31,078 nt of DNA, from positions 1-31,078 of the forward strand of contig CAYJXJ010000037.1 in NCBI GenBank assembly GCA_964374095.1, in the 5' to 3' direction. Source of the stretch: CAYJXJ01 sp964374095 (lineage in GTDB: Bacteria > Elusimicrobiota > Elusimicrobia > UBA1565 > UBA9628). Of this stretch, positions 26,401 to 31,078 are shown piece by piece. Under the pieces are notes generated by a model. The model was given only the letters and a program-made list of their open reading frames with translations. It did no database searches and was not told the origin of the DNA. The position numbers and the translations under genes were made by a program. The first letter of the stretch is position 1, and every line of letters starts with the position of its first letter.

Positions 26401-26478
26401 TTCGCCCGACTGGACGATGGTCTCATCGGGAAGCTCGGGCTTCTCTTCGCCCTCCGGCCCGGAACCCTCCCCGCTCAT
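23461..26478 (-). CDS. Membrane Ser/Thr kinase with WD40 repeats and embedded secretin N0/STN domain
   Basis: The 1,005-residue product begins with an acidic linker and an STPK kinase domain at about 50-320. It has the Gly loop GQGAFAEV, catalytic Lys81 (VALKVF), the loop HCDLKPANVM with Asp173, the DFG Asp191, and MAPEQ. One membrane helix lies at about 345-367, so the rest should be outside the cytoplasm. That part has WD40-like repeats at about 430-635, an N0/STN domain at about 664-740 (NTNIKDILALFSAQTGINII, VLRVLTPQSL), more WD40 repeats at about 770-886, and a terminal beta-type domain with two Cys (920, 953) that recalls PilP/GspC. An ATG at 26478 was preferred to an in-frame TTG two codons earlier. 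It sits between GspE and the AMIN-WD40 gene. Kinase and WD40 calls are firm; the N0 call rests on the shared sequence; the tail call is tentative. Confidence 0.87.
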   Translation of the reverse strand: MSGEGSGPEGEEKPELPDETIVQSGESQAGSRDLSIPAGIEQNPGAPVLAGYILTRPLGQGAFAEVWWAWQVRTRKPVALKVFRNRTAVNWLYLQREVERLIRLDKHPNIVSLLDADLTGDIPYYAMDLMEGGSLDKFLGSGARPSADDVARWTEEISDALAYVHAKGLIHCDLKPANVMLDEQGRVRVADFGQSRILTDSAGALGSLFYMAPEQAVVSGEQTSLHPDVRWDIYALGMTLYGVLTGRVPHEEQRERFDAAPSLKARLQTYREVVSSHPLDWGWAAAAADEDLAAIAAKCGAPEPGQRYETIAAVRADLQARSERRPVTPLAGRRGYRARRFFERNIALVALGAAAAVLLAFAVAQIAAAQKDVVRRLAFSYAMRGRQFSEKGDDASAAVYYAESNRLHPTNLARLAALAHLGELPMPKALMPHKWGIRVAAIGPDGRRVLAASWDRGTFLWDAGGPEPLRISLSSQTPADLAAFSPDGKWALTGGRDGVVRLWDPATGALRRALPGHPGGAALVQFSTDSSRLLVVSKERAVFLWDPARGALLGSWVSPESELTVARLSPDGARVAAGTAAGFLWVLAAPALSTQSAVALPGADAELAWSPDGGSLARISDSGKLWLVELGPWAPAVAASTVTAAPVPARAARADIMSRLPKKPVILEFDNTNIKDILALFSAQTGINIISDAGVSGNLSVHLQDVPLDEAFRTILAMTNLTTLQVGDNVLRVLTPQSLSKERLEAAGFAKVSAFNYLKAGEFMGAVTAVRGAERVTQAAFSPDGLSLAAAAADGAVRTLDPATGEPAGAAWRGASAATLLAFTPDGRMVVTAGEDGAVEFRDAATGLRIGASLKHAGAVRLARLSADGKTLLTAGADGAIRLWDLPPPQAPAGGEGRADAPEDGEPPALPAAPGAAGVCKDAGAAEFNIHALNLRAMGRDPDADYALLTDPCGGVYIFRKDRLYDNKNDTVAGISGAMKINQKTLTLQDQDKNVQVYRLGEVDE

Positions 26479-26502
26479 GTCCAACCCGTCACGCTCGGGG
26501 AC

Positions 26503-27753
26503 TCACGCCAGGCGCAGGGCTTCCTCGAGGGTGGTGAGGCCCGCTCGGGCCTTCTCAAGCGCGTCATCGAGCAGGGTCCGGTAGCCCCGGCGCAGGGCCG
26601 CGTCCAGGAGCCTGCGCCCTCCGGCCCGGGCGAGTATGAGCTCGCGCAAATCGTCGTCGACGGCCAGCAGTTCGAAGACGCCGGTCCGCCCCGCGTAGCC
26701 GCACTCACCGCAGGCCGGGCAGCCCCGGCCGCGCCGGAACCCGGCGTCCCGAAACTTATCCCCGCCCGGAAGGCGCGCGAGCAGGCGCTCCGGCGCCGGG
26801 GCGGTCTCGGCGCAGCCCGGGCAGATGGTCCGCACCAGCCGCTGGGCCAGGACCGCGGTCACCGAGGAGGCGATGAGGTAGGGCTCGATCTCCAGGTTGA
26901 CCAGGCGCGAGAAAACCCCGGCCGCCGTCCCGCTGTGGAGCGTGCTCAGGATCAGGTGGCCCGTCAAGCCGGCTTGGACGGCGATCTCCGCGGTCTCCCG
27001 GTCGCGGATCTCCCCGATCATGATCACGTCCGGGTCCTGGCGCAGGGCGGCGCGCAGGCCGGAAGCGAAGGTGATGCCGGCCGCGGGATTGACCTGGCTC
27101 TGGGTGATTCCCTCCAAGTCCCGCTCGACGGGATCCTCCAGGGTCAGGATGTGGCAGCCGTCGGCGCGTTGGCGCTGGATGTGGCGCAGGGCGGCGTAAA
27201 GGGTGGTGGTCTTGCCGCTTCCCGCCGGGCCGGTGAGGAGGAGGGCGCCCTGGGGCCTTGAGAGCGCGGCCTCCAGAGCGGAGCGCAGGGGTTCGGGCAG
27301 GCCCAGGTCGCCCACGCCCGGCAGGCGCCGCGCCGAACCCGGGAAGCGCACGACCGCCTTCTCGCCGTGAAGCGCGGGCAGCAGCGAGAGCCGCAGGTCG
27401 ATGTCGCGGCCCTCGTGGCGCAGGCGCAGGCGCCCGTCCTGGGGCACCCGCTTCTGGTAAGTGGGGACCCGGGCCAAGACCTTGAGCCGCGCCACCAGCC
27501 GCTCGCCCGCCTCCCGGGGGACCCAGCCCGCCGTATGCAGATTCCCCAGGACCCGGAAGCGGATGCGCAGGCGGTCCTCCATGGGCTCGATGTGGATGTC
27601 GCTGCACTGGCTGTGCGCTCCGGCCGCCAGCAGGAGCTCGGCCGCCTTGATGGCCGATTCCTCGCCCCCGCGCAGGATTTCGTTGAGCCTGCCGTGCACC
27701 TCCGCGATGCCCGCGCCCGCCGGGGCGGGGGGGATGCCCCCGGGATGGTTCAT
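26503..27753 (-). CDS. GspE/PilB-family secretion ATPase, short form
   Basis: The 416-residue protein has the full C-terminal engine: Walker A GPAGSGKTTT (about 175-184), Asp box LEDPVE (205-210), Walker B DVIMIGEIRD (242-251), His box TGHLILSTLH (264-273) and a tetracysteine zinc motif (Cys311, 314, 345, 348). The domain before it has SDIHIEP and the arginine-rich RIRFRVLG. The N1 domain of GspE/PilB, which anchors to GspL or PilM, is absent: typical members have about 500-570 residues. It powers pilin or pseudopilin assembly from the cytoplasmic face through GspF. As first gene of the operon it has a promoter (27774-27801) and a GGAGG ten bases before the ATG. No PilT retraction ATPase is seen nearby. 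Confidence 0.92.
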   Translation of the reverse strand: MNHPGGIPPAPAGAGIAEVHGRLNEILRGGEESAIKAAELLLAAGAHSQCSDIHIEPMEDRLRIRFRVLGNLHTAGWVPREAGERLVARLKVLARVPTYQKRVPQDGRLRLRHEGRDIDLRLSLLPALHGEKAVVRFPGSARRLPGVGDLGLPEPLRSALEAALSRPQGALLLTGPAGSGKTTTLYAALRHIQRQRADGCHILTLEDPVERDLEGITQSQVNPAAGITFASGLRAALRQDPDVIMIGEIRDRETAEIAVQAGLTGHLILSTLHSGTAAGVFSRLVNLEIEPYLIASSVTAVLAQRLVRTICPGCAETAPAPERLLARLPGGDKFRDAGFRRGRGCPACGECGYAGRTGVFELLAVDDDLRELILARAGGRRLLDAALRRGYRTLLDDALEKARAGLTTLEEALRLA

Positions 27754-27773
27754 GGTATTTTGGCCTCCGGTAG

Positions 27774-27801
27774 ACTATGCCAAATAAAGGCCCCCGTGCA
27801 A
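27774..27801 (-). promoter_or_regulatory. Promoter of the eight-gene secretion/pilus-like operon
   Basis: On the minus strand TTGCAC (27801-27796), a 16-base spacer and CATAGT (27779-27774) preceded by TGG give a moderate promoter with an extended -10. Unlike other unit starts here it leaves a leader of about 14-15 bases with GGAGG (27768-27764) before the ATG at 27753. Confidence 0.4.
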
Positions 27802-27881
27802 ATGGACCCGCGTAGGTCGATTTGGGAAACGCCGGCGCGGCTCCGGGGGCGCCCGAGTTAATAGCACATATGAATCATTAA

Positions 27882-27910
27882 TTGACATTTAGTCGTGCTA
27901 AATGTAAAAC
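27882..27910 (+). promoter_or_regulatory. Promoter of the DUF4143 ATPase gene with internal operator-like repeat
   Basis: TTGACA (27882-27887), a 17-base spacer and TAAAAC (27905-27910) stand nine bases before the GTG start. A perfect inverted repeat, ACATTTAG-TCGTG-CTAAATGT (27885-27905), fills the space between the two boxes, as a repressor site would. The stretch from about 27855 to 27915 is much richer in A+T than the genes around it. Confidence 0.6.
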
Positions 27911-27919
27911 TAGTGTTCA

Positions 27920-29053
27920 GTGCTGAGTAGACCATTCTGGCTGGCGCGCATCGAGAGCGGATGGCGCGAGGTTCCCATCGTCTGGCTCTCCGGGGTGCGG
28001 CGTTCCGGGAAGACCACGCTCGCCCGGAGCTTGGCGGCCGACCGGACGATGTATCTGGACTGCGAGCTTCCATCCGTGGGCGAGCGAGTCCGGGACCCGG
28101 AGAATTTCTACCGCGATTGCGGCAAGCCCGTCGTCGTCTTTGACGAGGTCCACCGGCTTGACGACCCCAGCCGGCTCTTGAAGATCGGGGCCGACCATTT
28201 CCCCCACTTGCGCATTCTCGCCACCGGCTCCTCGACTCTCGCGGCCGTCCGCAAGTTCCGCGACAGCCTGACCGGGCGCAAGCGCCAAGTCCATCTCCTG
28301 CCCGTGCTGTGGGACGAGTTCCCCGCCTTCGCGGGGGCGACCCTAGAAAAGCGCCTCCACCACGGGGGGCTGCCTCAGGCCTTGTTGGCCCCGGAAAAGG
28401 CCCCGTCGTTCTACCGGGAATGGACGGACTCGTTCTTCGCGCGCGACATCCAGAGGCTCTTCGGGATCCGGGGCCCGGAGCGCTTCACCACGCTCTTCGA
28501 ATACCTGCTGCGCCGAAGCGGGGGCCTCTTCGAGGCCTCGACAGCCGCCTCGTCTTTGGGCATCAGCCGCCCGACGGTCGGGGCCTACCTGCGCGCGATG
28601 GAGATCACCCACGCGGTAAGCATTCTGAGGCCCTACTCCGCCGGGAGCAGAAAGGAGCTCGTCAAGGCGCCGAAGATTTACGGATTCGACACGGGCTTCG
28701 TGAGCTTTTTTCGCGGCTGGGACTTTCTCAGGACCGAGGATTGCAGCTTGCTCTGGGAGCATCTCGTCCTGGAATGGCTTCAGGCCCGGTCGCCGCATGC
28801 CCGCCTCCACTACTGGCGCGACAAGGCCGGCCGGGAAGTGGACTTCGTCATCCCGCGAGGACGCGACCGGGTGGACGCCATCGAGTGCAAATGGCGCCCC
28901 GCGGATTTCGATCCGGCGGCCATGACGGCGTTTCGCCGGCTTCATCCGGAGGGTTTCAATTATCTGGTCGGCCCCGTCGCGGGCGCGCCCTACAAGCGCC
29001 GCGCGAAGGGGCTTGAGTTCACGGTCTGCGACCCGGCGGGGCTCCCCGAGTGA
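27920..29053 (+). CDS. AAA+ ATPase with DUF4143 (PD-(D/E)XK-like) C-terminal domain
   Basis: The 377-residue product has Walker A GVRRSGKTTLA near residue 31, Walker B VVVFDEVHRL near 74, a sensor-1 stretch ILATGSST near 95, and a middle helical part with a winged-helix-like segment (FEASTAASSLGISRPTVGAYL). The C-terminal DUF4143 domain contains EVDFVI and IECKW, which recall a nuclease fold. Such proteins are common in accessory regions and often linked to mobile DNA; their substrate is unknown. The GTG start at 27920 has no Shine-Dalgarno and lies just after a clear promoter. Parts of related genes are found again at 29600-29678 and 30777-30855, so this is the intact member of a decayed family. 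Confidence 0.85.
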   Translation: MLSRPFWLARIESGWREVPIVWLSGVRRSGKTTLARSLAADRTMYLDCELPSVGERVRDPENFYRDCGKPVVVFDEVHRLDDPSRLLKIGADHFPHLRILATGSSTLAAVRKFRDSLTGRKRQVHLLPVLWDEFPAFAGATLEKRLHHGGLPQALLAPEKAPSFYREWTDSFFARDIQRLFGIRGPERFTTLFEYLLRRSGGLFEASTAASSLGISRPTVGAYLRAMEITHAVSILRPYSAGSRKELVKAPKIYGFDTGFVSFFRGWDFLRTEDCSLLWEHLVLEWLQARSPHARLHYWRDKAGREVDFVIPRGRDRVDAIECKWRPADFDPAAMTAFRRLHPEGFNYLVGPVAGAPYKRRAKGLEFTVCDPAGLPE

Positions 29054-29063
29054 CGCGGCTCGG

Positions 29064-29243
29064 TTACCGGGGCCTCTGGGCGCAAACCGACTGCCCGAAG
29101 TCCGCCACGCGGACGCGCCCCTCCTCGTCGAGCATGACGTTGGCGGGCTTCAGGTCGCAATGGATCAACCCCTTGGAGGCGGCCAAGGCCTCGGCGGGCT
29201 GGCGGATCGTGCCTTCGGGGTCGGACGGACTCGGCGCGGTCAC
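29064..29243 (-). pseudogene. Relic of a kinase-WD40 gene, deleted in frame
   Basis: A 59-codon frame reads GLIHCDLKPANVM, then RVRVADFGQS, and directly VCAQRPR before the stop. The first part is the catalytic loop and DFG of a kinase very close to the one at 23461-26478 (few DNA differences from about 29089 to 29163). The last residues match the tail (AQRPR) of the WD40 gene at 30866-31078. A deletion has joined the DFG motif to the last codons, removing the rest of the kinase and all repeats and keeping the frame. Upstream of the catalytic loop the Gly loop and catalytic Lys are missing. A good promoter is kept just before the GTG, so it may still be transcribed. Confidence 0.7.
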
Positions 29244-29251
29244 GGGGGCCT

Positions 29252-29279
29252 AGTATACCTAAACTCCGGAGCCCGTCAA
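29252..29279 (-). promoter_or_regulatory. Near-consensus promoter before the kinase relic
   Basis: On the minus strand TTGACG (29279-29274), 16 bases and TATACT (29257-29252) stand eight bases before a GTG. This is probably the surviving promoter of the ancestral kinase gene or of whatever replaced its N-terminus. Confidence 0.55.
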
Positions 29280-29291
29280 TGCCGGCTGCGC

Positions 29292-29310
29292 TACTCCCAG
29301 ACTGGGAGTA
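29292..29310. repeat. Inverted repeat TACTCCCAG-A-CTGGGAGTA
   Basis: Nine-base arms flank a single base. It lies 12 bases upstream of the -35 of the left-facing promoter, where it could be an operator or the end signal of an earlier unit. Confidence 0.5.
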
Positions 29311-29447
29311 AATTCCTGTTGGACGCGTTGAGAGCTATGATCCGTGACGCCTTGAAGAAAATCTTGAAACTTGCCGTAAAACGACGTCTCGTCCCCAAAC
29401 GGGGCGGCTAACTCCACGGTCACGCATGACTCCAGAATGCCAAATTC

Positions 29448-29516
29448 TGCTGGGAAAACAAAGATCTGAACTCGCGCCGGCGCGAGTTCAGATCATGGAA
29501 ATTCCAGCATTTTTTT
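29448..29516 (+). terminator. Long palindrome with T7 run, probable intrinsic terminator
   Basis: The core (29463-29494) is a perfect 32-bp palindrome, GATCTGAACTCGCGCC joined to its reverse complement. Fifteen bases out on both sides TGCTGG (29448-29453) and CCAGCA (29504-29509) pair symmetrically. Seven T follow at 29510-29516 on the + strand; on the minus strand the core is followed by TTTGTTTT. It could terminate transcription in either direction. Confidence 0.65.
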
Positions 29517-29599
29517 GCTGAGCGGCGGAGAAGTACTGCGGGTGCGACGAGCTGGCGATCTCCGTCGGGGTAGGCGGTGGTGACCGCCTTGGAAGGTTG

Positions 29600-29678
29600 C
29601 TGGGAGCATCTCGTCCTGGAATGGCTTCAGGCCCGGTCGCCGCATGTCCGCCTCCACTACTGGCGCGACAAGGCCGGC
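29600..29678 (+). pseudogene. 79-bp internal fragment of a DUF4143 ATPase gene
   Basis: These bases repeat 28753-28831 of the intact ATPase gene with one difference (C to T), 847 bases downstream. They cover the WEHLVLEWLQ to HYWRDKAG part of the protein and are cut off on both sides. The high identity points to a recent duplication or recombination. Confidence 0.85.
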
Positions 29679-29808
29679 GCGAGCTTGCCGTTGAGTCGGA
29701 TGGTGGTCTTGAGGACCTGCCCGCGCAAGGGCTTGTGAAGATCCGCTAGACAGGCATCGGACTCCGACGCCGCGGCGGGCCAGGTGATTTATAACAACCC
29801 TTGCGCTC

Positions 29809-29837
29809 TTTAACGCACCATGTTAAACTGATAGAGA
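29809..29837 (+). promoter_or_regulatory. Putative higBA promoter and HigA operator
   Basis: An inverted repeat TTTAAC-N7-GTTAAA (29809-29827) lies just upstream of TGA-TAGAGA (29829-29837), a weak extended -10 nine bases before the HigB ATG. HigA proteins commonly repress their own operon through such palindromes; that this is the site is an inference. Confidence 0.35.
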
Positions 29838-29846
29838 TACTACGGC

Positions 29847-30137
29847 ATGATTAAGAGCTTCGGGGCCAAGTCAACAGAAGACGTCTGGAACGGCGACAAC
29901 ACGCCGGCGGCCAGGAAAATACCCAGGCAGCTTTGGGGCGTCGCTTCTAGAAAGCTCGATATGATCAATGCGGCCGTGAATCTAGACGCCCTCAAGGTTC
30001 CACCGGGCAACCGTTTGGAAAAGCTCAAGGGCGCGCTGAGAGATTTCTACAGCATCCGAATCAACGATCGGTACCGCATTCTTTTTCGATGGGCGAGCGG
30101 CACGGCTGATGATGTTGAAATTACGGACTACCATTAA
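29847..30137 (+). CDS. higB: HigB-type toxin, RelE/ParE superfamily
   Basis: The 96-residue product matches the HigB/PF05015 pattern from end to end: MIKSFG, the RKLDMINAA segment with DALKVPPGNRLEKLKG, then YSIRINDRYRILFRW and a C-terminal DVEITDYH. HigB toxins cleave mRNA on the ribosome. The order toxin before antitoxin is the one usual for higBA. There is no Shine-Dalgarno before the ATG, while the antitoxin gene 13 bases downstream has a strong one, which would favour antitoxin synthesis. The length is normal for the family and the base composition is clearly lower in G+C than the neighbours, a sign of transfer. Confidence 0.93.
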   Translation: MIKSFGAKSTEDVWNGDNTPAARKIPRQLWGVASRKLDMINAAVNLDALKVPPGNRLEKLKGALRDFYSIRINDRYRILFRWASGTADDVEITDYH

Positions 30138-30138
30138 A

Positions 30139-30145
30139 AAGGAGG
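30139..30145 (+). promoter_or_regulatory. Strong ribosome-binding site of higA
   Basis: AAGGAGG stands five bases before the ATG at 30151. It fixes that start over the in-frame upstream codons at 30109, which lie inside higB. Confidence 0.8.
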
Positions 30146-30150
30146 TTCCT

Positions 30151-30420
30151 ATGATTCCAAAGAACAGACAGCCGGTCCATCCCGGCGAGATCCTGCTTAA
30201 GGAATTCATTGAGCCGATGAACATTACGCAGCTGAAGCTCGCCGCGGACCTGGATATTTCTCTTCAGCGGATCAATACCCTCATCCGCGGCAAGCGTGGA
30301 GTCTCGGCCGAGACGGCGATTATCCTGGGGCGCTATTTCAAGACGGGGCCCGAGTTTTGGATGAACCTTCAGGCGGCTCACGACCTCTACAAGGCGCAAA
30401 AAGACTTGGCGGCCGCGTAG
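30151..30420 (+). CDS. higA: HigA-type antitoxin, XRE-family HTH
   Basis: The 89-residue product begins with RQPVHPGEILLKEFIEPM, the standard opening of HigA antitoxins, followed by an XRE helix-turn-helix (TQLKLAADLDISLQRINTLIRGKR) and the dimer tail GPEFWMNLQAAHDLYKAQ. It binds and neutralises HigB and represses the pair. The length is close to the family norm of about 90-105 residues. The frame is intact, so the module should be functional. It is followed after 12 bases by a broken parA, which suggests an origin from a plasmid or integrative element. Confidence 0.93.
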   Translation: MIPKNRQPVHPGEILLKEFIEPMNITQLKLAADLDISLQRINTLIRGKRGVSAETAIILGRYFKTGPEFWMNLQAAHDLYKAQKDLAAA

Positions 30421-30432
30421 GGCCAAAGTCTA

Positions 30433-30776
30433 ATGATCATCGCTCTCGCAAACCAAAAAGGCGGAGTCGCCAAGACGACGGCGTGCTTGAACCTCGGGGC
30501 CGGCCTGGCGCTGCGCGGGTTTCGCTGCTCCCGGTCGACGCGGACCCGCAGGCAGCGCTGAGCCGCTGCCTCGGCGTTGAAATTCGCGGCGCCGGCGGGG
30601 AGCTTGGCGACTGGCTCCTTGAAGGCTCGACTTTCGATCGGGTCGTCCGCGAAACGCCGCATAAGGGGCTTGCCTTCGTTCCGGCCTCGGAGCGCCTGAC
30701 CAGCGACGAGGCGCTTATCCCGGTCAAGCTTGAGTGGCTGTCGATCCGGGGCCTTGCTCCGCTCCTCTCGAAGATC
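30433..30776 (+). pseudogene. ParA-like partition ATPase, frameshifted and truncated
   Basis: The first frame reads MIIALANQKGGVAKTTACLN, the deviant Walker A of ParA/MinD ATPases, to LALRGF. It then shifts near base 30520 and would stop at 30559-30561. The continuation is in another frame (LLPVDADPQAALSRCLG, the A' motif, to KIR). After about 30776 the sequence changes to the 3' end of a DUF4143 ATPase gene, so Walker B and the rest of ParA are lost. ParA proteins normally have about 200-260 residues. It looks like the remains of a plasmid or ICE partition gene. Confidence 0.8.
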
Positions 30777-30855
30777 CGTCGCGGGCGCGCCCTACCAGCG
30801 CCGCGTGAGAGGGCTTGAGTTCACGGTCTGCGACCTAGCGGGGCTTGCCGGGTGA
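30777..30855 (+). pseudogene. 3' end of a second DUF4143 ATPase gene
   Basis: The frame reads VAGAPYQRRVRGLEFTVCD to a TGA that aligns with the stop of the intact gene at 29051-29053. The two sequences can be aligned from 28975 to about 29085 and from 30777 to about 30887, past the stop and into the convergent WD40 gene end. It is more diverged than the 79-bp fragment, so it is an older copy. Confidence 0.8.
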
Positions 30856-30865
30856 CTCGGCTCGG

Positions 30866-31078
30866 TCACCGGGGCCTCTGGGCGCGAAACCGTTTGTACA
30901 GCACCTCCCATTCCTCGATTGGAATCGCCTCGATGTCCCCCCGCGTGTTGATCCGCTGATGCGTGCTCACTTGGGCCTCGAGTAAAAGATCGCCGGATGT
31001 AGCTTGCCCGGCGAGCCAGCGGACGTCCCAGAGCCGGGCGGTATTGTCCTCGCTGCCGGTGAGGGCGGTCTTGCCGTC
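30866..31078 (-). CDS. C-terminal end of a WD40-repeat protein (probably kinase-WD40), cut by window edge
   Basis: The minus-strand frame is open from the window end to TGA at 30868-30866 (70 codons). It begins DGKTALTGSEDNTARLWDVR, a WD40 repeat end, and goes on to EAQVSTHQRINTRGDIEAI and a basic tail ending FRAQRPR. The tail resembles the C-terminus of the AMIN-WD40 protein (RAQAAAHRRVNASGDVESL) and its last residues equal those of the relic at 29064. The gene lies tail to tail with an ATPase 3' end, as the relic does with the intact ATPase. The N-terminal part is outside the window, so a kinase domain is inferred, not seen. Confidence 0.75.
   Translation of the reverse strand, partial: DGKTALTGSEDNTARLWDVRWLAGQATSGDLLLEAQVSTHQRINTRGDIEAIPIEEWEVLYKRFRAQRPR

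Larger units (their letters stand above)
29244..29846. other. Mosaic accessory stretch without an intact gene
   Basis: It contains a promoter facing left, a 9-bp-stem hairpin (29292-29310), a large palindrome with T-run (29448-29516), an ATPase fragment (29600-29678) and the higBA promoter/operator (29809-29837). A minus-strand frame (about 29503 to 29259) is open for some 80 codons and looks partly protein-like, but has no plausible start and no family was recognised. The minus-strand frame between 29800 and 29679 reads HKPLRGQVLKTTIRLNGKLA, also unrecognised. Confidence 0.6.

Noticed and set aside
29259..29503. Minus-strand frame of about 80 codons with protein-like sequence
   Set aside because: No start codon in a sensible position, no known family, and it overlaps a promoter and a palindrome.
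1..31078. CRISPR arrays, tRNA or rRNA genes, insertion-sequence transposases
   Set aside because: No regularly spaced direct repeats, no tRNA T-arm or rRNA blocks and no transposase motifs were noticed on reading either strand.

Overview
The window is high-GC DNA from a Gram-negative (diderm) bacterium. The evidence is a predicted outer-membrane beta-barrel ending in Phe, a LolA-like periplasmic protein, AMIN and secretin-N-terminal domains, and type II secretion/type IV pilus (T2SS/T4P) parts. The mix of Ser/Thr kinases with WD40 repeats, many pseudopilins and FHA/cyclase signalling proteins would suit Elusimicrobiota or another deep-branching diderm lineage. That placement is a guess; no rRNA, tRNA or taxonomic marker is present.

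Layout. (1) 1-4970, + strand: four overlapping genes (GT2 glycosyltransferase cut by the window edge, polytopic GT39/GT83-like glycosyltransferase, MraY/WecA-like phosphoglycosyl transferase, FAD oxidoreductase) that look like a lipid-linked glycan operon. (2) 5242-14976: a nucleotide-signalling and envelope block. A minus-strand RyR/TPR/SLOG-like/class III cyclase lies divergent from a + strand series: LolA-like protein, RND/MMPL transporter with a C-terminal cyclic-nucleotide-binding domain, outer-membrane barrel, and FHA-GAF-class III cyclase whose substrate residues predict guanylate cyclase. (3) 15040-27753, minus strand: an eight-gene T2SS/T4P-like operon read from high to low coordinates. 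Its order is GspE-like ATPase, membrane Ser/Thr kinase with WD40 repeats and an embedded secretin N0/STN domain, AMIN-N0-WD40 protein, a giant fusion of three membrane/coiled-coil modules to GspF, a second GspF, and three pseudopilin/PilX-like proteins. No secretin pore domain or prepilin peptidase is seen. (4) 27754-31078: an accessory tail with an intact DUF4143 ATPase, relics of a kinase/WD40 gene and of further ATPase copies, a large palindromic terminator, a HigBA toxin-antitoxin pair, a frameshifted ParA, and the 3' end of another WD40 gene running off the window.

How it may work together. In block 3 the kinase should be an inner-membrane sensor whose extracytoplasmic part carries the same N0-type domain as the periplasmic AMIN-WD40 protein. 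The two may bind each other or a shared secretin ring, which would link phosphorylation to a pilus or secretion machine. In block 2 two cyclases flank a transporter whose cyclic-nucleotide-binding domain keeps its phosphate-binding Glu and Arg, which suggests cNMP-controlled lipid or envelope export. Both ideas are inference from domain content and gene order.

Several transcription-unit starts (7524 minus, 8201, 27920, 29243 minus, 29847) have a -10-like element only about 8-10 bases before the start codon and no Shine-Dalgarno, which suggests leaderless mRNAs. The internal gene higA and the operon-leading gspE do have Shine-Dalgarno sequences.
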